From the NCBI GenBank assembly GCA_028386065.3, contig JAKUCV010004208.1, forward strand, positions 109,969 through 173,968: a DNA stretch of 64,000 bases, read 5' to 3'. The stretch is from Turnera subulata. Its lineage: Eukaryota; Streptophyta; Magnoliopsida; Malpighiales; Passifloraceae. The notes beneath the pieces were generated by a model that saw nothing but the letters and a program-made list of their open reading frames with translations, was not told the DNA's origin and searched no databases. A program made the translations under genes and the position numbers. This document shows, piece by piece, positions 55,526 through 64,000 of this stretch (positions are counted from its first letter, which is position 1; the number at the start of each line of letters is the position of its first letter).

Positions 55526-56059
55526 CAAAACCTCAACACCAAAAACAACTTTTTCCTTTTTTTCCTTTGTGGGTAATGCCAATGTTGGTCCCTTCTTCTT
55601 CTTTTTGTATTTTTTTTTTTTACCCGGCTATACTGATCTGTTTTCCTTTTTTTTTCCTCAATTTCTTTTATTTTCAATTACTATTAAAAATTTTATTTAT
55701 TCTAAGAGTAATTCTAATATTTTCTTTTTGAGAAACAAGAGTAATTAGTTGTTTAAGCTAAAAGTGAATTTTGAATATAATTCCTTTATATAACTTTATT
55801 AGTTGTTAGGCTTTGTTTTGTTGTCAATTTACTTATCGAAAAAAAAAAGGTTTTAATTAGGCATTTCCATCAGGACTCCTTTATTGGCAATGCGTGTGCA
55901 TTATTGAATTTATTTTATTTGTTTTTTCATCTCTTTTTCATTTTTATCTTCTTATGTTTGATAGGTTTAATTTAATAGAATCTCGAAGTGATTAATTGAC
56001 ACTTTTTCTAAAGTTAAATGGATAGATTGATTAAAAAATGAACAAAATAAGTAATAAAG
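55526..56059. other. AT-rich intergenic sequence
   Basis: T-rich low-complexity sequence with no gene seen, between the copia element and the 3-prime end of the LINE. Confidence 0.5.
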
Positions 56060-56418
56060 TTTTTTTTAAGAAGAAACTGGCTTGTATTAATCAACCTATG
56101 AGGAAATCACACAATGGTTCACTAAAATAAGAATGTGAGGAGGATCCTCTTCAACATAGACTTTAAGTTTAGAGGTGCCCCTTGCCATTTGAGTTAAGGC
56201 ATGAGCAACCTTATTTTTGTCACGTTTGACATTTGAAAGATGAAACAATGTAAAAAATCCTTAATGAAAATGCTAAAATATGATAAAGCAGTCGCGGGCT
56301 TGTTCAGTTGGATAAGTGGAAGGCAATCCGACTCTAGAATATTATCTTGAAAGTCCAAGTCTATAGTTATCGCCAAAGTAAATAATGCTGTTCTAGCCTC
56401 TGCTATCTCCAGAGAAGA
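56060..56418 (-). mobile_element. LINE 3-prime end: RNase H tail and poly(A)
   Basis: On the minus strand, SSLEIAEARTALFTLAI and ILESDCLPLIQL match the C-terminal RNase H-like domain of plant LINE ORF2. A short untranslated tail (TTAATACAAGCCAGTTTCTTCTT) and an A8 run at 56060-56067 follow. It joins, across the solo LTR 56419-59158, to 59159-59233 and then to 62358-64000. Confidence 0.85.
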
Positions 56419-59158
56419 TGAAACGCCCTGATCTGTATTTACTGTTATACACAGTAAACACGTAGGACCACATACTATTATAGTAGCCACAATGGTAATT
56501 ATCACAACCAGCAGTATTAATACAATAAAAGTACATAATACATCAACAATACTTGTCCCGGCACGGGAACATTATTACAACAAACAACCGAATTAAGAAA
56601 TAAAATGCAAGCAGCGGAAGTCTTAGTACAACACAGCAATAGACAACAGTATAAACACGATGCAACGCAGGATGGATCCGGGCCTGGCAGAGGGTGCGCC
56701 ACAGCTTGCCTCGAACGTACCTGAGGTACGCACAATCAAACTACGCGACCAGGTCATGCAGGCGAGGGGTGAGTCCGAAGTGCTCACCGGGTAAAATCCA
56801 TAAGCAATAAACATATACAAACAACCGTAAATAATCCAAGTCACATCAACAGCAATTAACTAAGGTTCACACGAACCCTAAATAACACATTCTGTGATTC
56901 TAGACACGCTATACCAATTTTATTATCAGGGCCCCTATCACTAGTTAAATGGTGGCCGTCGCTTGGTAGTCAAGCTAGCTAGCCCGTGGACCCCGCCCTG
57001 GTACCTCCACGTAATAATTGGCACAGACAGGGAGCAGACCCCAAGCACACTCTCCCCCAGCACCATAAATATAAGACTACCATCTGGCTATTTCAACATT
57101 TAACTGTGATTTACTAGATGTCTAAGTGTGTCTAGTTTTATTATTTCTAGTTATTTAATTTCTATTATCCTCCATTCTCTCATTATCCCGAGCAGGCTCA
57201 CGGCCTCCCCGCTCGTCTGAATAATACAAGCTTATTCAACTAGTACCCTCGGTACTTTACTCTCACAATCTCACAGTCAACAACAACAGTAATAACCTAC
57301 AAATACCAACATTTCTACATTATCATAAACATCAATAGTAGCATCAGCGTCAACAAATTCCAATTAAATTCATCTCACAGCAACCATTCACAGCCACAAA
57401 GAATTATTCAAGCATATAACACACATAGTAAACAACAGCAACTTGGTACTACGGCCAGTGTATAAATATTTACTTATCCTCACCTTAGCCGATTTTCTAT
57501 TCCTGATAGTCCTCGAAGTGTTCCGGCTCAGGCTCCTCGGGGTACTGCTCATTATCAATTCCTATATCAAACAACAATTTATGCACATATAAGATGATAT
57601 GCAAATGCTCGACTATTACTGTAAGCCGTAAAAATAATTACTAGACCTACTCGGTACTTCCCCGGGTTATTCCCATTATCATCATAATTCACCATTTAAT
57701 TACATAGGCCGGAAATATTTTGCCATAATTATATCCGGTTATTATTCCGGTACGTATTTACTTTGATAATATCCTTTCCAATTTATTCCATAAGTATGTA
57801 CTTTCCAAAATTATTATCATTTACCATATATATATATATTTCCAAAATAATTATTTCTCACATGGTATACGATATATTTTCCAAATTATACTTACCATTA
57901 AAATTCCATTATTATTTTTTCCAGAATTTTTGCATTTATTTATTATTATTATTTATTATTTTATTTTTTTATTTCGGACTGGGCCTTACTATGCAGCCCA
58001 TGTCCAAAACCCAGCCCAAACCACAAAGCCAGGAACCCAGGCCCAAGTCAGGACCCAGACCAGCTACAGGCCCGAGCCCAACTTGGCCCAGTACCCGCGT
58101 GGCCCATGGTCTCAACCTAAGCCTGCGACCCGTAGTACAGGCTGGTCGACCCGCGACCCTGGTATTCGGGTCATCTTCAACCCATCCATATACCTGTTTT
58201 CAAAACGGGTTACTCACCTAGATGCGACGGCGGCGCGACGAACGGGGCGTGGATCAAGCGAGACGACGGCGAGGAAGGAGGCGACCGTGCAGGTGGACGG
58301 CAGGAGGGGAGCCGTTGGTGGCTACAGGTGGTCGTCTCGGTTTGGCTGCAACGGCAAACGACGGTCTGCAACGATGGACGGGAGGCGACGGTTGCTCACG
58401 ATGTACAGGCGACGTGAGGAGAAGGGCGACGGCGGCTGCTGGTTGCAGGTGGCTGCTTGTCGCGAGTAGAGGACGAAAGAAGGTGGCGGCGCTCGGGTTC
58501 TCGGGTGGTGGCGGCGTCGGGGAAGAAGAAAAATAAAAGGGATGGGGCGTGGCTGTCCAAAACGGCAACATTTTGTGGTTGATGGGTGTGTCTTCTTTTT
58601 TTTTTTTTTTACTTCTTCCTTTGATTCTGGTTTTGAGGGGTTGTGTGGGTTTCAGGCAGTGAGTTGCAGGAGAAGTGCTGGGTTTGTGTATTATTTTTTT
58701 TGCAGTTGAAGTTGGTAAAAGGGAAGGTTGGTGGTGATGCTTGGTGATATGGTGTTTATGCAGGCAGAAGAAGAGTATGCAGAGCACTGGCAAATCACGA
58801 GCATCACAGGGGAAACAAGAGTTCACGTGCATACAGGAGCAAGGCGGCTGCATAATTCAATTATGCAGTTGTGTCCCGACCGGACCAGAAAATAACTATA
58901 ATACCCCCTTGACTTTATTTTTGGTCCGATAATTCGAGGTTAAACCTGACTTTTCTGAAGATTTCTGGACCCAAAAAATTCCAACTTTGGTCCGTAAAAT
59001 CCGCAGAAAAATCCCGAGCGTGGGACAGAGCTCGGTTTCGGAATTCGATGCATAATTTACCCTGAAATAATTACCCAAGATTATTTTACATGGTAAATTA
59101 CTGCACAAAGCGTTTTTACAGTCCCGGTAAAAATATAAATTTTACCCGGGCTGTTACA
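56419..59158 (-). mobile_element. Solo LTR A inserted in the LINE
   Basis: 2,740 bases, minus orientation: TGAAACGCCC at the left, GCTGTTACA at the right. Flanks GAAGA (56414-56418) and AAAGA (59159-59163) are a target duplication with one mismatch. Removing the LTR and one flank restores the LINE reading frame (FMCSSLEIAEAR). It contains an exon-like cassette (57484-57561), the hairpin GGTGAGTCCGAAGTGCTCACC (about 56770-56790) and a GC-rich block at 58220-58530. It is of the same family as 59234-62352 and 1-583. Confidence 0.88.
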
Positions 59159-59233
59159 AAAGAGCACATGAATGATTCCGAGTGTCCAGCCGCTTGGATT
59201 TCCCCATCCCGATTCCATGCCACAAAACCTGCT
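59159..59233 (-). mobile_element. LINE fragment between two solo LTRs
   Basis: 75 bases that read on the minus strand as GFVAWNRDGEIQAAGHSESF, the entry to the RNase H domain. They connect in frame with the piece at 56060-56418. Confidence 0.88.
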
Positions 59234-61199
59234 TGTAACAGCCCGGGTAAAAATTTGGTATTTTTACCGGGACTGTAAAAGTCTTTTTACAGTGATTTAC
59301 CGAAAGAATTAATCTTGGGTAATTAATTCAAGGTAAATCGAGCGTTGTTTTTCGTAACCGAGGGTTTTCCCGCGCTCGGAATTTTTCCATGGATTTTTCG
59401 GACCTGAGTTGGCATTTTTCGAGTCCCGGAATCCTCAGAAAAATCACACCGGAAAATAACTAAGAGGGTATCAGTTATTTTTTGGTCCGGTCTGGACACG
59501 ACTTACCTGCATGATTGAGTCTGCGCCGCCTATCCCTGTGACGCTCGTGCCTTTCCTTTCTTCTGTGTTGCCTGTGCACCCTGCTTTTTCCTGCTTAGTA
59601 AACGTACGTCTCCTGCAAAAAAACCGAAAACACACAAACACCACACACCTCATCTCCTTTCCTTCTTCCTCCACCGTGAACCAACACCCTTCACCGCCAC
59701 CTTCTGCTTCTTCCCTTCTCCTCCCCGACACCGTCACCGGCCCTCAACCGTGCCTCCTCATCTCCGAGCTGTAGCAGACCACGCCACACCTGCCACCGCT
59801 GCTGCATCCTCCTTCCCGTGACGTGCAGCACCGCGCCTCCTCCTTCCTCTTTCCTCCTCGCCGCCCGCTGTAAGACGCCGCCGTCGTGGAACTCGATCCG
59901 ACAAAGACACCGGCTCGCACGACACCGCAACGGTCGCCTCCTCCTCTCCTGCAGCCTCGCACCCGTTGCCTCTGCCGCGCTCGCACCACCGACGAAGCCC
60001 CTCCCTTTCACGCCGCCCGCCATCAGCCCGTCTGCCTCGATCTGTCCGCGCCGCCGGTAGCTGAGAAACCGTAGCCGCCACAACCTGCAACCACCGGCCC
60101 ACCCTTCGCCTCCTTCGCTGTCGTCTCGCACCCCATAGCGCCTCCGACTCCGCGACGCCTCCACCTGCCTCGACCGTCGCCATTCTGCGCTGCCGCCTCT
60201 GCAACCGCAGGGTGAGAAGCGAGCTGGACGACCCGGGTAGCAGCCCCGGATCCGCGTGATGCTGACCCGGATTCCTGCTTTGGCCTGGGTCTTGTGCATC
60301 TGGGTTGGACCTCCCTTGGGTTTGAACTCGGGCCAGTTGTCTTGGGCCTGAGACCTTGGACATTAGTGGTGGGTATGGCTGAACCTGTTAGATTTAGTTC
60401 TTGGGCTTGGACATGGGCTGTGCTATTTGGCCCAGTCCGGAATTAATTAAAAAAATAATAAATAATAATAATAATAATGATAAATATAATAAATACAACC
60501 TGAGGAATATATATATAAATATGTTATGGAGTATATATTCTGGATATATATATAGTGTATGGTTTATATCTTTTGAAAAATTATTAATACTTGGTAGATA
60601 GTTTTGATGTATACATTATGGATATATTTCAAAAATATATGTATAACTAATTTCTCCAGAAAATCATTATGGTAAATAATATTTATGGAAATTTTATGAT
60701 TTTAATTTTCCTCGAAAATTGGTTAAATACTTTCTGGAAAGTAAAATAATTATATAGTATATAATTATATCCTTTGAAAATTAGTATATAGTAACTACAT
60801 TTTAGGAAAGAATACAATGCCATAAAATATTTTGGGAATATAAGCGTACGTTATATTTTTCAGGGAATTATATTATAGCAGTTATATTTTTGGAAAGTAT
60901 AGTTACTTTGAGAAAATAATTTTGGAAATGTATATATATACCTATATATATATCTTCCTAGAAAAAAAATTATGATAATTATATTTTTGGAAAACGAAAA
61001 ATATCTTCATAAAAATATTTAAAGGACAGTTTTAATTAAAGTATGGTACCGAAATTATATTCGGATATACGTACGGTATAATATTTTCGGTAAAAGATGA
61101 TAATAAAGGATATGAACCGGGATGGGTATATTTCGCAGTATTGGCATCATAGTATACCGATTATGTATATTTATGTGAGCATGTTGTTTTGTTGTATAG

Positions 61200-61275
61200 G
61201 TTTTGATATCGGGCAGTTTCCCGAGGAGCCTGCTTTGGACCGGTCATTGTCTTCAGAGTTGAGTAATCGGCTAAG
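61200..61275 (+). other. Exon-like cassette with splice signals in solo LTR B
   Basis: TTGTTGTATAG precedes and AATCGGCTAAG then GTGAGGAT closes a 76-base segment containing CCGAGGAGCCTG. The counterpart in solo LTR A (57484-57561, minus) and in the 691-7749 LTR (1883-1934, minus) has the same ATAG|G acceptor and GTGAGGA donor. Confidence 0.55.
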
Positions 61276-61372
61276 GTGAGGATGGATTTCCTTCAATATG
61301 TGCCTGTATTACTCGGTTGTTGTGTTTGATGATTGTTGCACTGTTGATTGTTGCATTTGCTGTGGTTATTTC

Positions 61373-61756
61373 GGGATGTTTATCCCAGTGCTTTGATTTG
61401 GTTTTGGGATGTTTATCCCCGTACGTTGAGTTTTTGGATGTTTATCCTTGTGTCTTTTTGGTATTAAGTATAATGGAATAAATAATAAAATGTGATAAGG
61501 ATGTCGATCCTCGGTTTTGGATGGGATGTCTATCCCGGTATTTTGGTTAGGAATGTTGATCCCTGTGATTTGGTTTTGAATGATGATAATATAATTCTCA
61601 CGTGGTAAGTAGTGGTACGACTCGATGGTTTAAGACTGTTTTGTGGTGGCCATGACCTGGGTTACTTGTGATAAGCATGTCTATGCTTGGGATGTCTATC
61701 CCGTGATTATATTTGGGATGTCTATCCCTGGGTTACTATTTTGGGATGTCGATCCC
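61373..61756 (+). repeat. Array of ten GGGATGTYTATCCC mini-hairpins in LTR B
   Basis: Copies start at 61373, 61406, 61436, 61498, 61523, 61550, 61677, 61691, 61717 and 61743. Each is a 4-5 base-pair stem around the loop GTYT or GTCG. The copies AGGAT..ATCCT (61498) and AGCAT..ATGCT (61677) change both arms together. Confidence 0.88.
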
Positions 61757-62357
61757 TAGGCTCTCTTGGTTTGGTCTGGCACCCGAAATATGTTGAGAAC
61801 CAGGTCTGACCCCTAGCTTATCCGTGACGGGGCCCGGAAAGATAAAATTGGAAATTGGTTTTTGTTTAAGTCTTTTTGGTCTTGGACCAGTTTTGAGTCG
61901 AGTCTTTTGGATTGGTGTATTTTTTGGCTGTTGTGCCTGTGTTTTCGACCTTGAGTAATTTATAGTATTGCATATTGATTGTCTATCCTTCGTCGGTGAG
62001 CACTTCGGACTCACCCCTCACCTGCGGGCTTTCATCCCGTAGGATGAGTTATTCGTGGTACAGGTTGATGCATTTCAGACAGGCTGCGGCGTTATCCCTT
62101 GGACAGGACTCGGGTCCATTAGTTTGCATCAGTGTCGCATACAGTGTCTTTGTGAGTTATTAAGTCTTCCGCTGTGCTATTTATTGTTATTGTTGGGCCT
62201 TGGGCCGGTTGTGATTTTATTAATGTTTATATTTTGGGCTGTTGAGCTAGAGTTACTGATGTATACACTATATGCTGGGCTTTGTTTGGTTGGGTCGTTA
62301 CAGTTCCGGCACGTGTTTACTGTGTATGGTAAATATGGGTCGGGGCGTTTCACTGCT

Positions 62358-64000
62358 CCCCCCTGTTGTGTTGTCAAAAAGACCAGCATCGTAATTAAGC
62401 TTGATCAGGTTCCCATCATGTGGATGCCATTTTGAGACTAGTGTACCTGATATTGGAGCTAAACCTGTTTTCTATGTTGTCACATAAGTTAAATGGGTAG
62501 TCATTGTAATGTCCAGAACCTGTTGAGCTGTGAGGGTCTTGTTCTGAAAATAAAGATGGTTACGAGAGAACCAAAAGGCCCAACAGATCACTATCCTCAT
62601 ATCCCTTTGCTCCTCCTCCACCTGATCAAATAATTATGTAGCATAATTTAGCAAAGTGTCATTAGTAGAGCCTGCAAAAACCTGCGCAATGGGAGAGATT
62701 TCCCACACATCTCTAAATTTGCTGCAGCTAAAAAGCAGATGCTCCACACTCTCTTCGTCTAAATTACATCTTTCACATATCTCCACACAGGGGACTCCTA
62801 TTCTGACAAGCTTTCCACAGGTAGGTAGTATGTTCTTCAGTGTTCGCCACCAAAAGTATTTTATCTTTGGTGGAAGGTTCAAGGAACAAACCTTACGCCA
62901 ATCAAAAGTAAGATGAGTTGTAGATATGTCCGTACCCTGCCTTTCTTCTCTCTTCACATCAACCACAACTCAGTATGCACTTCTCACACTAAAGAGGCCA
63001 TTTTTTTGTAAAGGCCCACATAAGGGAATCACGAGTAAAAGACTTGCTTAAAGGGATAGCTTTGATCATCTCCGCCATATCAGTAAGGAAAATTTGATCT
63101 ACAAGATCACCTCTCCAAATTCGGTGCTCCTGATCAATCAATTCTTCCACCCTAGCCTCAGAATCGAGGTTTTAGGGGGTCGAACTAATAAGACCATTAC
63201 CATATGTCCACCAGCCACTTATCTCGCCAAATCTGGATTGCTTCGGCGCTCCCCACTCTCCATTTCAGCCCCCGTTGCAGCAGCTCTTTCCCATATATAA
63301 TACTTTGGAATGTGTAGCTTTAGGCTCCGTTCTTCAAGACCTGCATAATAGAATGTTGTCGAAAGTATTTTGCTTTGAAAAGTCCAACCCAACAGTGAGT
63401 CTTCTTCTTGGACTAGTCGCTAGCACTATTTGGCCAATAGAGCTTGACTGAAACATTGGAGGTCCCAAAAACCCATGTCCCCCTTTCTCTTCTGACAGCA
63501 CAATCCTTCCCAGCTAATCCAATGTATCTTCCGTTCATCTTGCTTTTATCCCCACCATAATCTTGATATAAGCGCATCATTTTCTTGGCAAGTAGTTACT
63601 GGTAAAGCAAAACACTACATAATATAAGTGGGTATCACCTGCGTCACTGCTTTTATTAACACTTCCTTCCCCATAATAGATAGGGTCCTCTCTTTCCAAT
63701 TCTTCAGCTTCCTCCACACATTGTCTTTCACCATAGGAAAGACTTGTTTTTTTGACCTTTCAAGTACCGAAGGGAGACCTAGTCAGGTGTTTATTCTCAA
63801 CCTTAGGCCAACCATAAATACCGATGCACCTCCAAGGATTGGAAAATTCTAAACCCGATATCACCAAGTCTAGGTGATGAAAAGAAAAGGATTGTAACGA
63901 AACTGTCCACTACTCCCTCCACCATACAGATAAACCACCACTTCTATGCCTTCCTGACCCATCATAATCAACACTTAGACCAAAAGAAAAACCTACACTA
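62358..64000 (-). pseudogene. LINE ORF2 remnant: endonuclease piece, RT tail, zinc-binding domain
   Basis: Reading leftward from the window end: GLSVWWREWWTVSLQSFSFHHL and WRCIGIYGWPKVENKHLTRS (endonuclease, about 63750-64000); WWG-stop-KQDERKIHWISWEGLC and GDMGFWDLQCFSQALLA (end of the RT region, about 63430-63590); then WRKVCSLNLPPKIKYFWWRTLK, CERCNLDEESVEHLLFSC (zf-RVT domain, 62650-62960); then LNYDAGLFDN at about 62370. Most of the RT is missing between endonuclease and zf-RVT, and stops are frequent. It is one degenerate L1-like LINE, continuing at 59159-59233 and 56060-56418 and beyond the right window edge. Confidence 0.85.

Larger units (their letters stand above)
59234..62352 (+). 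mobile_element. Solo LTR B inserted in the LINE, opposite orientation
   Basis: 3,119 bases, TGTAACAGCCCGGG ... GGGGCGTTTCA, flanked by a perfect 5-bp duplication CTGCT (59229-59233 and 62353-62357). It has the GC-rich inner block (59500-60250), an exon-like cassette (61200-61275), an array of ten mini-hairpins (61373-61756) and the GGTGAGCACTTCGGACTCACC hairpin (about 61994-62014). The 200-codon minus-strand frames in the GC-rich block are not believable genes. Confidence 0.92.

Noticed and set aside
58254..58853. 199-codon minus-strand open frame in LTR A
   Set aside because: Low-complexity Pro/Ser/His composition in the LTR's GC-rich block, with no domain. It runs with the LTR strand but is not shared with the other LTRs.
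59691..60363. Two overlapping ~200-codon minus-strand open frames in LTR B
   Set aside because: They lie in a CpG-rich block, run antisense to the LTR, have Arg/Gly-biased random composition and no domain. GC-rich DNA simply lacks stops.

Overview
This window is nuclear DNA of a flowering plant, almost certainly a dicot. It holds one 15-exon MLO gene with plant-type introns, one signal-peptide glycine-rich wall protein, one tiny two-exon gene, and otherwise layer upon layer of plant transposons: Ty1/copia, Ty3-type LTRs, MULEs, LINEs, a tRNA-type SINE and an endogenous caulimovirid fragment. I cannot name the species. No CRISPR array, rRNA gene or functional tRNA gene was seen.

Layout. 1-7.75 kb is a nest of long LTRs. 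An LTR end (1-583) is followed by a ~3.1 kb LTR on the minus strand (691-7749). That LTR is split by a Tat/Athila-like LTR insertion (about 2127-6061), which is itself split by a MULE (3873-5887) with a perfect 9-bp target duplication. 8.0-9.0 kb is a dead MULE transposase. 10.46-10.57 kb is a minute LINE tail with an 18-bp target duplication, and 11.41-11.64 kb is a SINE. The MLO4/MLO11-like gene occupies 15.5-23.07 kb (+), and the glycine-rich protein gene lies at 24.04-25.03 kb (-). A badnavirus-like RT/RNase H relic and an oppositely oriented promoter-like block with 37-bp repeats fill 25.4-26.5 kb. A decayed copy of the 47-48 kb locus lies at 27.4-27.9 kb.

29,936-41,762 is a complete 11.8 kb Sirevirus-type copia element: 1.4 kb LTRs, perfect 5-bp target duplication, gag-pol in one frame with several stops, a third ORF after pol, and multiple polypurine tracts. 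Its LTR promoter and the leader of its third ORF carry the most striking signal in the window: pairs of the palindrome ACATCGATGT whose starts are 21 bp apart, the pairs themselves repeating about every 73 bp.

42.9-45.0 kb holds a copia remnant, an orphan LTR and a second LTR start. 45.4-47.1 kb is a plant-mobile-domain pseudogene. 47.8-48.1 kb encodes a 59-residue protein (-). 49,244-55,520 is a second, complete but defective copia element. From about 56.06 kb to the window end there is a LINE on the minus strand, interrupted in its RNase H region by two opposite solo LTRs (56,419-59,158 and 59,234-62,352) only 75 bp apart, each with its own target duplication.

The host genes do not form a pathway. 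The biology of interest is in the non-coding parts of the retroelements: helically spaced palindromes, mini-hairpin arrays with compensatory changes, and an exon-like cassette with splice signals conserved between divergent LTRs.
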